Below are positions 10,190 to 22,971 of a stretch of 64,000 nucleotides of DNA, one piece after another. The DNA is from Cycas panzhihuaensis. Taxonomy: Eukaryota; Cycadophyta. The translations under genes and the position numbers were made by a program. The notes under the pieces are model-generated. The model made no database searches and was not told the DNA's origin. It worked only from the letters and a program-made list of their open reading frames with translations. The DNA lies in the NCBI GenBank assembly GCA_023213395.1, contig CM041465.1, positions 108,259,741-108,323,740 on the forward strand. The letters are read 5' to 3'. Within the stretch, counting starts at the first letter, position 1. Every line of letters starts with the position of its first letter.

Positions 10190-13132
10190 TCAATTAGAGA
10201 TGGAGGCCCCAAGGTCAAGTTGCTTTTGAAACTCTTCAAACTTCACCCTCTTCAGTGGTTTGGTGAAGATATCAGCCACTTGATCTACTGTGGGGCAATA
10301 CTCTAGTTGAATTGTACCATCATGAACTAGTTCTCTAATCTGGACTTTTATACTTATATGTTTGGTACGATCATGAAACATAGGATTTTTAGCCATCTGG
10401 ATTATAGATTGATTATCTACATGTAAGCTAGCAGAACTTGTTTCAGTGGTATTTAATATATTCAATAATTTTCTAAGCCATATCACCTCCTTACTTGTCC
10501 TAGAAGCAATAATATACTCAGCTTCAGTGGTTGAGTTTGCAACTATCTTCTACCATCTAGATCTCCATGATATTGGTGTTGTTCTAAGAAATGTTACATA
10601 CCCAAATATAAAATCTTCCTGTGTCTTTATCTCTACCAAAGTCTGAGTTTGTGTATGCATAAAGTTTAAATTCTGCATTAGGTTCATATAATAGACCGTA
10701 TTTACTGGTTGTCTTTAGGTACCTCAACACTCATATTGCAACTTACCAATGATTCTGTTAAGGATTTGTCATAAATCATGCAAGAATACCGATAGAGTGT
10801 GTAATATCTAGCCTTATATTGGTAGTATAGATGAGGCTACCTACAAGTTACCCACCTAAAAGTTTGATATTAGGCTCCATAGGTGTATCCACTGGTCGAG
10901 CATCTTCCAACTGAAACTTTTTTAGAAGATCGTTGATATATTTTTCTTAGGAGAGAAAGATTTTACCATTCTTTTGAGTTACTTCAATTCCCAAGTAATG
11001 TTTCATCAACCTGAGGTCAGAGAATTTAAAAGTTTTAGTAAGGGCATTCTGTAGTTGGCTGATTACCTATTCACTATTCCTCATTATTAGCATATTATCC
11101 ACAAATATTAAGAGGTAAGTAACTTTATCATTTTGGCACTTGATGAATAATGTTATATCAATATCTTGATAGTCACAAACCTCATATCTAAGTTGTCTCA
11201 TTCTTTTAGAAAACTTGGTAAACCAAGCATGAGGGGCTTGCTTTAGGCTATATAAGGATTTTTTTAGCCTGAAAACCTTATGCTCCTGAAGGACAATCTT
11301 GTATTTAAGGTTCCCAGTGAGAAATGCAGTCTTAGCATCGAGTTGGTGGATTTTCCAACCCTGTTGAGTAGCCAAGGCTATAAGAGTTTTGATTGTAGGA
11401 CACTTAGTTGTAGGAGCAAAGATTTCAGTGTAGTCGATGCTTTCCCTTTGCATGAATCCTTTTGCTACCAACCTCAGCTTATGTTTTTCTAGGGTGCTAT
11501 ATAATTTGTACTTATTTTTTAACACCCATTTATTTTGAACTACCTTTCTTCTAAGTGGTAGATCAATAAGCTCCCATGTACCATTCTTGATAAGAGATTG
11601 GTACTCTTCATTCATGGCATTTCTCTAAGCTATATGCTTTACAACTTCTTAGTACATTAGGGGATCTTCATTAAGAGCAAGGTGCAATTCTATTGGTTTA
11701 ATTTCAATGGAAAATGATTCATGCATCCTTACTCTATGGGTACTTCTAATGCCAGTTTTACCTACCTCATCTAATCGCATATCCTTGTGTAGCTAGTAGG
11801 CTTCAGGAAAACCTCAAGTTGGGAATGAGGCTTTTATTTCTATAGCCTCTTGGTCTTCATTTTGATCCTGAAAAGGATCATGTGAAATGTTTGGCACAGA
11901 GGAAGTTGACGATGTTAGAGAAGATGGGCCAGCCACATATGTTGGAGAAGATGATCCTTTTGCTATGGCTTTGCCTTTGTCAACTTGGCTATTCACAAAT
12001 GATGGTGTTGGATGTGTACACATTGGCTGGGAGTCACAGCTTGTATCCTCTAAGGCTATCTTATCAGACTCCAAGATTTTGAGAAACTATTGAGTATCTC
12101 ACCCCATAAATTTTAGAATCTAGATATCAAATTTAGTAGCATCATTAAACCAGTATGAAGACATCTTGGAGTTAAGTCTGAGTAATTGATCTTTAGTCTT
12201 TACAAAGATAACATCTCTAGTAATGATGATTTTACACTGTGAAGGTATGAAAACCTTGTACCCCTTTTTGTCCATAGGGTATACAACAAAGATGCCTTTG
12301 ATGGCTCTATCTTGGAGCTTGTTTTTATGTTCCTCTAAAATGTGAGTAGAACAAGTAGAGTAAAAAAATTTGAAGTGGGAGATAGAGGGGGTTTGTCCAT
12401 ACCACATTTAATGTGAAGAGGGGTCAAGCTTAGAGGGACTAATAGTGTTGATGCAATACACAACAGTCTAAATAGCCTCATCCCAAATATAGATAGGGAC
12501 ATTCTTATATACCAGCATAGCACAAGCCATGTTTATGATAGTCCTGTTCGTACACTCAGTAACTCCATTTTATTAGGGTGTACTTGCAATAGTGGTCTGA
12601 TGTTTAATTCCATGTTGATATAGGTATGATTCATACTCATTGGATATGTACTCTCCACCATTATCAGTTCTAAGTATTTTGATCTTGAATCTAGATTTAT
12701 TTTTGATATGGGCCTTGAAAGCTTGAAACATTGAAAAAGCTTCATCTTTTTTTGCAAGAAAAGCAACCCATACTTTCTTAATAAAATCATCAATGAAAGT
12801 AATATAGTACCACTTCTGTTTGAGATAAGGGATAGTTATAGGATTGCATATATCTGAGTGTACAAGCTACAAAGGTTGGCTACATTTCCACTAACTATAA
12901 GGAAAGGGTTGTCTTTGAGATTTAGTAATAATACATGCTTCGTATTTAAAGGGCTTAGAGGAGAGCCTAGGCAAATTGAGAAGAGTGGTATGCAGTTCTC
13001 TTAGATGATCAATTTTGATATGGCACATACAAGCATGCCATAGGGCCACCTAGGACAACTTTTGAGGAGTCAGGGTTGTGGTAAAAGCAAAGTTATCATC
13101 ATCATAGTTGGCTTCAGAGGATGGTGAGCTAG
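10190..13132 (-). pseudogene. pol: Copia-2 pol, 3' part (integrase, RT, RNase H)
   Basis: Read from high to low coordinates on the minus strand. Pre-integrase lies near 13000 (LWHACMCHIKIDHLREL). The integrase catalytic triad looks present: HSDICNP near 12845, RTDNGGEY near 12665 and VTECTNRTI near 12560. RT spans 11615-11067 (NKWVLKNKYKL, RLVAKGFMQRESIDYTE, QLDAKTAFLTGNL, LKKSLYSLKQAPHAW). Its catalytic box reads FVDNMLI, so the second Asp of YVDD is Asn and the enzyme would be inactive. RNase H ends at 10190 (HDRTKHISIKVQIREL, then DQVADIFTKPL). The 5' portion is separated by the el1 insertion and resumes at 38331; across the 5 bp target duplication the reading frame joins without a shift. 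Confidence 0.92.
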
Positions 13133-15806
13133 TGTATGCACATCTATGGGATAGCTACCTAACTGAGTAGGAATAATGAGGGTGGTCAATGGCACAATCA
13201 GGTGTGGATAAGAACCTACGATCAAGGCAAATACCATGTAGGGTACCCCATGCACCGGAGCGCGAGTTCGAGATCTACGGATGGTACCTAGCTACCAAAT
13301 GGCAGTTCCCCACTTCCACTAGGAAAAGAGGAGGCAGAAGAGTAGTCAAGATGGATCCTAAAGAAGGGTCCTCCCACCCTTGGATGGCCGGAAGGGAAGG
13401 GATAGAAACCCTCAAGGATTCCCTGTAGCAAAGGGAGATAGGTAGGTGAATAACCTACAGTTGAGGCTCCCTTGGTTGCTTGGACGAGTGGAGGAAACCA
13501 AGGGGAAATGTGAAGAGTAATCAAGAAGGGTGAGGGTGCTAAAGGCACACAAATAAATAGAGTAAAACCAATGCAAGCTAAGATGGTAAGGGCAAAGCTT
13601 ACGAACTAAAGGGCAAAGGTTGGGAGAAAAGTCTTCTTAAAACCTTTTCTTATAATAGATGCGATGTACAAAGGTGCTAAACCAAATGTAAACCAAAAGA
13701 AGAATCGATTTCCTTTTTCCTTTCAAGTGATCTAATTACTACCATGCAAGATCTTTTAAAAGAAAGAGAATAAAAGTGAAGCGAAGGCACATACCCACAA
13801 TGGAGATGTGATTAAAGCGGTGACATTCCCATAAGGTGTCCAAGATCACTCCACGAAACACGACAAAAGAGAGGGGTCACGGTAGGGCTTCCTTACCTTC
13901 CCCAGAAGTGACACCAGAGTGCCAGGAAGGGAAAAAATGACAGTGATAATAGTGAATAAAATGCTACAATAAATAGGAGTACATACACTTACCTGAGTGA
14001 GAGGAACCTTGGCGTCCTCTATGTACCTGCAAGTAAGTGAGAATATCCCTTTTTGGAGAAAGGGTGCTAGTAATACAAAGTGGAATCCTAACAACACATG
14101 TATGTATGTACCAAAAACTAGCCTCTATACATAATGTTAGCATTCATGAACCACAAGATTGTAACATTAAACTATGATAAAAACTATCCAAAATGAATGG
14201 TAGGTAAGTTGGTAAGCCTCGGAGTGGCCCACCTCCCATAAAGAGTAACCCTATCTTCCCTCAAAAAGCCATTAGGTAGCTAGGATAGGGCTATATAAAG
14301 GGCTACAAACAGAGACAACAAGGGTACAAGGAATCTCAAAGAGATCCCCCAACAAACCAGAGTGCTATGGGAAGCAAACCGGGTTGGTAAGAATAAGGTT
14401 GAGCTAGGGACAAGTAGCCAGGGCTTATGCGTTGCTCGGATGGAAGATATAGGCCTACAAACTAGCATTGCAACAGATGCAAATGCTAATTTCAGTAGTT
14501 AGAAATAGGCTTCTAACCCTTAGCCCCACTCCAGGACTAGCACAGGGACAAAGAGGAAGGTTTGGAGGGCAGGAGCCTCTTAGGGAGCGTGAGGGTGGTG
14601 TAGAATGCACCTAGCTCTATCCCAAACCTTATGGAACCCTCTTTAGCCACTGTCCTAGGTGTGAAATATAGGAAAAGAAGCCTAAATAGTAGGGGAAATA
14701 ATCCAAGACAAAGGCAAGAAGTAACCTCCAAAAGCAAGACAAGACAAGCTAGAATAAACCATGCAAAACTGAGCATAAACTAGGCAAGGAAAGACCTTAG
14801 ACCAATAAATACCTTTGGAGAAGATGGGAGGCATTTGCCTCTGTCAAAACCTATTGAGAAGAGGTTGAGAAATTTGAAGAAAGGCTGTGGAGCAGCAGGT
14901 ATGGAATCCCTACTAAGATGGCTAAAGGAAAATCCTGCACTTGAGACCACTTGATGGATGCCTGGGCAAAGAGGTCTTAGAAACTCTTCAAGGAGGCCCT
15001 CTATAAGGTGTGCAAGGGGTTGTGAAGATGTCATAGCAGAGTCGAAGGAGAGTTGGACATTGGAGAGTGGTTGCAGGTCCTAGAACAACAGTGGAGTAGT
15101 AGGAGATAGCAGACAGTAGGGCATTTTCCTTGTAGTCCTTCTAAAATGAGCGAAAAAGATCCTAAGAATGAGTTGGGTAAGACTTAAATACCCAGCCCCA
15201 ACCCTAATCAAGTGATTAGGGCACGACTGGCAGTGAGTTAAGTCACAAGACACATGGTAATTCTGCAATAAATGCGAGAATTGCCACAGTAGTTTTTAAA
15301 AATAAATCATAACAGTCGCACCACGGTAAACTTTGCGGTACCATGAAATCAGCCACATTGTAGGACCAGAGGCCAAAACTAGCCTAAACAGCCAGCCTAG
15401 GCCATGGACCAGTGACCTAGGAGGTAGGCAGGCGGACCCACACCTTGGGAGGTAGACAAGTAGAGAGAGACCCGTGAGAAGTAATAATGGGACTCAAAGG
15501 TGCAACAAGTCAACCAAACGATGATGGGTCATCACACGAGCAAGTATGACATGAACCAAGTGGGTCTTAAGGTGAGTAGGGTAGAATGCGGAAAGTTACA
15601 CGGCCACCGGGGTGTCACACTCGCTAGGAAGATGCCCCTGCTATAATCGTCATAGGCTGAATGAGTGTAGATGACATACAACCATCTATGAAGATGCAGC
15701 ATGCAAGCAAATATTCCTCACAAAAGAAAACAACAACAAGATGAGAAACATACCTGCACTTACCTAAGTCGACCGCTCTATATCCATTCCTGAAAGTTGG
15801 GAAACA
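13133..15806 (-). repeat. 3' LTR of el1
   Basis: It is homologous to 35625-38325 (same strand) and to the el2 LTRs (opposite strand). On the minus strand it starts TGTTTCCCAAC at 15806, just after a purine-rich AATGGGGTAC, and ends at 13133. Open frames inside it are not conserved among the four LTR copies and look accidental. Confidence 0.9.
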
Positions 15807-16259
15807 GTACCCCATTGGCAGGAGAGTCTTTCCACTTGGAAGCATGGTGCGATGGCGAATGCTGGCAACACAACTGTTAGTAGCACATGTGTATGTAGAT
15901 ATATAAATTAAGATCATAACAGTAGTCAAGGGTGCTGGCAAGTGTCATGGCAGAATGCGTGGATACAAAGATAGGGGTGGAGACAACATAGGGCTGCCTA
16001 TGTGCCACCCAGAAGTCAACTGGAAAACATGAAGGGTGAGGGGGCTACCCCCACCGCAAAAGATGCAAAGCAATATGCATAACCAAGTAGGAGAGATGAG
16101 TGAACAGAACAGGTAGTCGCCATAGTTTATCCTCATCAGCAGCTAGGTTTCGGAGGTGCGAATGGATCGCAAGGTGAAGTGCATGATGACCTAGATCTTG
16201 GGTGATAGAGTGACCAGATAAGCCTCTGGGACGGTCAGCAAGAAAAGGAAGGCGGTGCC

Positions 16260-16656
16260 CAAGGATAAGGTAAATGAGACTATCTCTATCAGCATTGATG
16301 GCCTGAGGAATGTGCCGAATGTCAATAGACTAGAAGCAAGCTAGGAGAGATCTGGTAGTCGAAGCAAGGGTTCTCAGGTAAGGGCATCGCACCTAGTAAA
16401 CCTGGATGAGATGGGACACCACAACCTGAGAGTCGCAAAGCAAAATAATAGGTCCATGATGGAAACAGAGAGCATCAGTGAGAGCTTCAATAATAACTAT
16501 GTACTCAGCTTCATTATTTGTAGCCTCTAGGAGGAAGATGCCAGAGCACAGGAAATCATGTCTGGAGGGGCTGCAAAAGATCCAAGTGACGACAGAAGGT
16601 CCTGGGTTATCGCAGGTTTTGCCGTCGATAAAAATATAAAGAGACATGGGTGACAT
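16260..16656 (-). pseudogene. Archaeal-type RNase H (aRNH) of el1
   Basis: It is homologous to the intact gene at 25943-26482. The minus strand shows MSLYIFIDGKTC with the first catalytic Asp, TNNEAEY with the catalytic Glu, LLCDSQVVVSH with the second Asp, and after a stop at 16393 a relic with NADRDSL carrying the last Asp. The fold type, with a TNNEAEY motif and no similarity to the usual Gypsy RNase H, is that of the second RNase H acquired by Tat-lineage Gypsy elements. It lies between the antisense PMD gene and the 3' LTR. The in-frame stop makes it a pseudogene. Confidence 0.82.
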
Positions 16657-17171
16657 AAAGTCTTGGTAATAATGAATAATAATGGAGTGAAAGAAAGGCT
16701 CAAAAGGTAAGCAATAAATGGCCGTGAAGGGTAGGAGGACCTAGCAATAAGGCTACCCAGGGACGAGAGCAAGAAGTCTGATCACTACCTGAGAACAAGC
16801 AGAAAAAGGCACCCTGGGGTACCAAAGGTTGCTTTGGGAAGCAAAACATACCCTCGGACAGGGGGAGCATTCCCTTTGGAGATCCCAAGGGTAGAAAGGA
16901 GCTGCAGAAGTGGGTCCAGGATGGCGAAATGAGCCAAACGAGTATAAACTCAGGCATGCACAAGGGTGGCATACAAAACGAGATGGAAAGGCCCTGCGAA
17001 AAAGTGTAATGACGCGATGCCATAAATGCACTCACAAGAAACAACGAAAAGGATGCTAACAAAGTGTGACAGGAGACAGGGCCAGAAGATAAAGATAATT
17101 AAAGAAACGGGATGGTCCAAATGGCTGTCACGAGAGCAAAAATAGAGATAGTACCCATCAGGGCCCCCGCT

Positions 17172-17179
17172 TATATAAG
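17172..17179 (+). promoter_or_regulatory. TATA box of el1 antisense PMD gene
   Basis: TATATAAG lies within CTTATATAAGG on the plus strand, 160 bp upstream of the proposed PMD start codon at 17339. The same box occurs at the same place in el2 (25536-25543, minus) although the two elements have diverged. The motif is nearly palindromic, so it might also serve the RNase H gene on the other strand. Confidence 0.55.
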
Positions 17180-17338
17180 GAAATTCGATGGAAAACAGAT
17201 TCATTTTCACCAGCTCTTGAGGGAATCCAGAGCCATTTCCTTATGCAGCGGAGCACTACCCAACTATGGAGGCACGCAGAGGAAGATCGAACCATTGGAT
17301 TTGAGCATAGAGATAGCCATCGAGACCATCAGAATGAG

Positions 17339-18367
17339 ATGGCGACATCCAGGTCAAATCCAGTGAGTGGATCCTATGGAACCCATCCCATTTTGAAGTT
17401 TTAATTTCAGTGTTTTTTGTTGATTTTTATGTAGTTTTTGGGCCCCATATGGAAAATAGTGACCTCTCGAAGTCTGAATTGAACCTAGAAAGAGGGGGGA
17501 CCTGGGCATTAGGTAGCCCTAGTCTTAGTGGGCCCCATAGGGGACCACCCATAAGATTTTTTTTTATTTTTTTGGGTACTACAGAGTTTAGCATGGTGTG
17601 AAGGCAAACCTGCAGAAAAAAGAAGATGGGGGCCCCATTGGCCCTAAGTCTCAATTAAACAGAGCCGATAGATAGTCGGAAGGGTAGAGAACTAACATGA
17701 GATTGATTTTGACTAGTTTTGTGGTGTTGACAGGCTGTTATCATGATAGATAACCGCAAGAACATAGGGATGGAGATGCTCAGCTTTATTGAGATGATGT
17801 CTAGGGAGGACAAGGGGGTCCTACGGAGGAGTGGCCTATTGAAGGCCCTGAAAACACCTCAATACACGTCAAACCAGAGACTATTAGTTGATATAGTATC
17901 ACACTGGGACCGGAGGAGGTATGTTTTCTACCTACCCTAGGTGGGAGACGTGATAGTGACACTGAGGGATATCAGGCAGATACTGGGAGTACCGGCGACT
18001 GGGAGGTTGGTTACACTAGGAGCATTGCCTAGCAATGAGGTAGGACACAGGGAGGTAGTAGTGTTTTTCACAGGGGCAGATAGATGGGAGAGGAGAGGAG
18101 TTCCTCTTTAGACCATGGTCATGTCCAGAGTTCCTTGTGTGAGGAAGATCATCACATTGTGCATTCTATTCCAGATTTCCCGAAAATAGAACTATAGGGA
18201 CGTTCCTGGGGGATGGATGGATGTAGTGCACTATTGTGAGGCCGACGAGAGGATGGATTGGGCCACTCTAATAGCGGTGAACCTCATCGCACAACTGGAT
18301 GCTATCAGGACGACAGGCAGGGGAGGACTATCATATAGCACATTACTATAGTGTTGGTTCTTCAATC
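17339..18367 (+). pseudogene. Plant mobile domain gene of el1, 5' half (antisense to the element)
   Basis: The proposed model is a coding exon at 17339-17362 (MATSRSNP), an intron at 17363-17733 (donor GTGAGT, acceptor TTGACAG), and exon 2 from 17734. Exon 2 encodes TPQYTSNQRLLVDIVSHW, then RRRYVFYLP, VGDVIVTLRDIRQILGVPA, and near 18150-18350 VRKIITLCILFQIS, ADERMDWATL and GRGGLSYSTLL. This is the pattern of the plant mobile domain (a Trp-containing helix, then the T-F-H-L-P strand, then G-E-M-T-x-T-L-x-D-V). PMD occurs in MAIN-type plant proteins and in some Mutator and Gypsy elements. A few stops replace Gln or Trp. The gene is cut by el2 at 18368 and continues at 29461. The molecular role is unknown to me. 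Confidence 0.75.
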
Positions 18368-20943
18368 TGTTTCCTGGCTTCCGGGAATGGATACGGAATC
18401 ACCGACTCAGGTAAGTGCAGGTATGTCTCTTGCATTATCATCGCTTTCTTTTACTAGATGTTTTCTTGCGTATCTGCATGTGTATGACTTTGTGGGCGAC
18501 CTTGTAGTCGTCCACACTTATTTTAGCCTATGACAACTATAGCAGGGGCACACTCCCAGCGAGTGTGGCACCCTAGTGACCACATTACTTCCCGCATCTG
18601 CCCTCCTCGCTCCAGGATCCATTAGGTTTGCACCACCTCTGCCCATGTGATGACCCGTCATCGTTTGGTCAACTCGCCACCCTGGTTGGGCCCTATTTTT
18701 GCTCCTTTCGACCCGTTTTGTTAGCTTGTTTGCTCCCGGGTAGGTGTTCTAGCTTTCTATTAGTCTTTTCGGTCATTTGCCCCTAGCCTAGACTGGCTGG
18801 CGGGCCCCATTTTTGGCTTTAGGTGCGTACCGCTAGATTTTTCGCGGTATCGCCGGAATATCCATGATCTGTGAAATTCTGGCCAGACGACTGTCTCAGG
18901 TGCTTTTTAAAAATCTGCCATGGCAATTTCGCATTTATTGCAAAACTGCCACGTGGCTTGCACCTTGTTTCTCTCCCAGCTACGCCCTAATCGCCCACTT
19001 TAGGGTTTTGCTTGAGTACTTAAGCCCTTTTTGGCTCATTTTTAAGGATTCTTTCGCTCACTTTTGGGATTGCTCTCAAGGAAACATCATCCTGCCCTGC
19101 TCTTCTCTCTCTCATTGCTGCATCGGACCAACGTCCCTCCTTCAGCGCCCAACTCTCCTTTGGCGTGGCTGAGACATTCTCCCAGCCCCTCAAACACCTT
19201 GGAGAGGGCCCCTTTAGAGTGGATTCTAGTTGATCTTTGCCGGGTAGCCTGGCGCCCCAGTGCAGTGTTTCCCATCACATCTCCGTAGCGGTCTCAAACT
19301 TGCTCTACTTGGATCTGGTGATTTCTCGGCCCCTCTTCCTTCTCCTTGGCTGAGGCAAACCCCTTGCCTCTCCTTTTCAGGTATTCCTTATTTTGTACTG
19401 GTTTTTCTTGTGATATTTATGCTTAAGCTTGTTTTCTCTTGCTTGTTTCTTGAGAGTTGGTTTTCCTCCCTTTTGAGGACTGCTATACCACTCTTTCTGT
19501 GCTTCTTGCCTACGTTTGCTGCTCAAGGTAGCGGCGTTGAGGGGTGGCATAGGTTTTGGAGAGGAGCTGGGTGGGTTCCGTACCACCTTCCACGCTCCCT
19601 AAGCTGCTCTAAGCCCTCCAAAGCCTCCCTCTGCCTGTCTTGCCCTTGGCTTGCAAACAAGGGTTTGAAGGCTCTTTGGTTGCCCAAACCCGGTATCTGC
19701 CAAGTTGCAGCGCTAATTTGGGGCCTTTTGCTCAGGTTTGGGCATCACCCATAAGTCCCAACCGCCGGTTTTTGCTTCAACTTTTCTTTCCGGTCACCCG
19801 GTTTGCTCCTCATAGCATCCCGGTTAGCCGCGGGTGTCCTTGGGGTTCTCCTTGCCCTTTTTGCAGCTGTTTCTAGCCCTTGCTCTTGCCTTTATCCTCG
19901 CTGCCTCATGGCTCTTGAGGGGGGGTTAGGGCACCACTTGCAGGAGGTAGGCCACTCCGAGGCTTACCCAATCATCTACTTTCACCTTGGTCTCTTTCTT
20001 TTGGTACTTTCATTGTTGGATTAGCACTAACGCATGTATATTCAGATTCTCGTTTATGTTATTTAGGCATATATTGTTAGAGTTTTGTGTTGCATGTTAG
20101 TGTTCTTCCTTCGGGAAGAGAGAGAGACCGCTATTGCTTGTAGGTATTTGGGAAGCGCGGAGAACATCGCCCGTTGGTCTCGTTACCGGTAAGCACCTTT
20201 GCATGCGTTGTGTTTTTATGCTGTTTCATTTATTAGTTAGTGCTTCCTTTCTTTCTTTGGTTTCGCATGTGATTTTCCGGGGAAGGTAAGGAAGCCCCTC
20301 TTTCGCTCACCACAACATCTCGCATCCAGTACGTCGTGCAGAGTGGTTGGGTGCTCCTCGAGAAGGCTTTTTCATCTCGCACGCCCTCGGTCCAGGTACA
20401 CGTTTCGCCCCCTTTTGCTACCTCCTTTTTCCTTTTATTTCTCTCTTAGTAACTAGCACATTGAAAGATAAAAGGGGAAAATTGGTTTGGTACTTGTTTT
20501 CGATTCGTTTGTCTTGTTACATGTATCTTTACTGTTCATAGGAAAGATTGTAGGAGCCCTCTTCTCCCCTACCTTCCCTTCTCTCTCCTTAACTACACAA
20601 GTGCCTTGCTTCTCGCACCACTCGTGTACCCGGTTAGGTTGTGTAGGCTTACTCTTGGCCTATCTCCATTAGGCCCTCTCTTCCCCCCTTCTGGCCACCC
20701 AAGGGTGGGAGGATCCTACCTCTAGGTCAACCCAGGTTTGCCCTACGCACCTTCACCCCTTGTTCGAAGCGGTGAAGGGTCACCTGATAGTAGCCATACT
20801 CCATTGCAGATCCTGAACTCGCGCTCCGGTGCACGGGGCGCTCTGCGTGATAGTTACTCACCTTTTAGGTTCCACCTTCTATCATTTCACCACTCACTCT
20901 CCCCCACACCTATCAGTTAGGTAGTTATCCTGTGACGCATCCA
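18368..20943 (+). repeat. 5' LTR of el2
   Basis: It starts TGTTTCCTGG and ends GCATCCA, with the primer site one base later. It is a direct repeat of 26872-29455 and an inverted relative of the el1 LTRs. I see no conserved coding in it. Confidence 0.92.
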
Positions 20944-20944
20944 C

Positions 20945-20962
20945 TGGCGACCATACTGGGGA
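20945..20962 (+). other. Primer binding site of el2
   Basis: TGGCGACCATACTGGGGA follows the LTR by one base. It resembles the TGGCGAC...CTGGGGA primer site that I associate with an Arg tRNA in Ogre/Tat Gypsy elements, which agrees with the integrase and RNase H affinities. The corresponding site in el1 (just below 35625, minus) is decayed. Confidence 0.65.
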
Positions 20963-21116
20963 CTGCCAGTAAGGGAGCTAGTTTCGCTCTCTTCGGTTGG
21001 TTTCGCTACTCTTGAGTGATCCTTTTTATACCTATCTCGATCTCCACATTGGGCAGCCCCCAACGCATGTGTTTTACCACTCTTTCTCTTTTCCTAACAT
21101 TGTCGGTTGACCTTGC

Positions 21117-21780
21117 ATGCGACGTTTTTCTCATCATTTGCACGGTCTACCTCCTTTGTTAGAAGACCCCGAGTATCGCCTTCTTGCCTCGTCGGATTCC
21201 AATCCGACTATGGAGGGATACTCTTCCGATTGGACCTACCACACTTCAACTTTAGAAACCCATGCCTTTCCTTCTTCTATTCCCGGGTCCACCCAAGTGG
21301 GTGACGACCCCCTTCATTACCCAAATGACCAACACCTTTCACTTGATGCCCATCCTTCTACCCATGCCATGGAAGGATCCGTTCCTCTTGAGGCTTGCCA
21401 CGTAGTTGGTGATTCTTATGAGGAACATTCCGAGGAACCTACTTTGTTCGAGGTTCCGATCACCTCTTACGAGTATGTAGGGACTCCTCCTGTTGACGTA
21501 GTTGAAGCTCTTAATGAGTATCACAGTGCGGTACGGGTTGGAATGTTCTCGATGGATGAGATAAGGGAGTACTCCCTTCTGTTCCAGGAGTTCCGAGACA
21601 TTTTTGCGTGGGATTATGCTGACATCAAGGGAATCGACCCCTCGATTGTCACTCATAACCTCACCACCCTTCCTGGCGCACGCCTATACGGCGTCCCCTT
21701 CACCCGAAGCTATCTGTCGCTGTCAAAATGGAGGTTGAGAAGCTTCTGGATACTGGGCTTATTACTTCCATTGACTACCC
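21117..21780 (+). pseudogene. El2 gag start fused to RT start by deletion
   Basis: The frame opens with MRRFSHHLHGLPPLLEDPEY, homologous to the el1 gag start at 35459. It stays collinear with el1 gag to about 21525 (EVPITSYEY, TPPVDVVEALNE). It then jumps without loss of frame to the segment that precedes RT (MDEIREYSLLFQEF, then FAWDYADIKGIDPSIVTHNL). A one-base slip near 21690 shifts the frame before KMEVEKLLDTGLITSIDYP. The rest of gag, the protease and the RT catalytic domain are absent. The result is an open 253-codon frame that joins unrelated parts and probably has no function. Confidence 0.8.
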
Positions 21781-22297
21781 TAAGAAAACCGTTGCTCAAT
21801 CCCAAAGGGATTAGCACCTTCAGTTGCCCTCCGCCTTGTGGGCTTATCGTACCTCTATCCGTTCCGCCACGGGAATGACCCCGTTCTCCCTGGTCTATGG
21901 TACTGAGGCGGTACTCCCGTTGGAGGTGGAGATTCCTTCCTTGCGAGTCTCCCTTCGAGGTTTCATCGATGAAGAGTCAATCCGTTAGGCCCGCCTGCTC
22001 AACCTCGAAGCTTTGGATGAGAGACGCTTAGCCGCCTATCGGGCTAACCTAGCATCCAAAGCCTGCTCACAAAGGGTCCACGATAAATGCCTTTGTTCTC
22101 ACCCTTTGTTTCATGGGGACTATGTCGTCAAGCTCGAATATCTCCATGACCATTTGACCAAATTCAAACCCCAATGGGTTGGTCCTTTCGTCATTATCGA
22201 ATCCCTCGATAATGGTGCTTATAGGATAGCCACCCTAGAAGGGCTCGAATTTGAGAAAGTCGTTAATGGGATGTTCCTTAAGAGGTTCTACGTGTGA
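21781..22297 (+). pseudogene. El2 integrase C-terminal half
   Basis: The frame starts directly at a deletion junction with [20 protein letters not shown] (its W codon read through). It continues [20 protein letters not shown] and ends in the GPF module (FKPQWVGPFVIIESL, then FEKVVNGMFLKRFYV). The integrase catalytic Asp residues lie in the deleted part. The C-terminus has no chromodomain, as expected for Tat-like rather than chromovirus Gypsy. One in-frame stop lies near 21985. The pol stop is at 22295-22297. Confidence 0.85.
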
Positions 22298-22971
22298 CCT
22301 CTCAGCGACCATGTCGCCCTACTCTGAAATGAGCCTAAACTACCATCTTAGGTTGTCCTCATTCTTCCCAACCACGGGTAGAGTGGCAATTTAAGATGGA
22401 CTCCTCTTCTTCTTTTCGGTTCCTTCTGCGGAACCCGCGTTCCCGTATTCTCTCGGGAACCCTTGTGTCATCTTGCTTGGGCATTCCCCAATCAGGAAGA
22501 CACTTGGGGGCATCGTCGCCCCCCCTTTCCTGCCTGCCGTTTCCTTCGCATATCCCGCTATGCTCTCCTGTAGACATGTATGTCGCCCTGCTCCCTAACC
22601 TCACACTTCTATGTCGTCTTGCTCACGGCATGTGTGTGTGCCCCTGTTAGGTGTGTGGTCATACATGGGAGGAAACGTGTGTCCATACAACAAAATATCC
22701 ACAACATAAAACATCTATAGTATAACATTCACAATACACAAAAATAACCATACATATCATCCACATATGATACATCATGTATAACATCTCATATCCAAAT
22801 GGGATCCCAATCACCCCATGCACATATATACATACATATCAAAAATTGTGTCACATCATACATCCTGGGAAGCCGGTGTCCTTACAGGGGGGGGGTACAA
22901 TCATATGGTCCTGTATATGACCCCCTGGAGGCCCGTGCTTTCCCCTGTCAAACCTGCATGTACATGTCCTA
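22298..22971. other. El2 spacer between integrase and antisense PMD gene
   Basis: The two genes converge on this 670 bp stretch. It carries a run of ACATATCATCCACAT-like low-complexity sequence (about 22690-22800) and a G9 tract near 22888. The matching spacer in el1 is 30778-31361. I see no gene or clear terminator. Confidence 0.5.

Noticed and set aside
17112-17366. 84-codon frame across the TATA region, similar to a frame in el2 (25645-25424)
   Set aside because: The protein similarity follows from high DNA similarity in the leader. The frame crosses the TATA box and so could not be on the transcript that the box would start.
19260-19754. 164-codon frame inside the el2 5' LTR
   Set aside because: The other three LTR copies do not keep this frame; it is chance openness in GC-rich LTR sequence.
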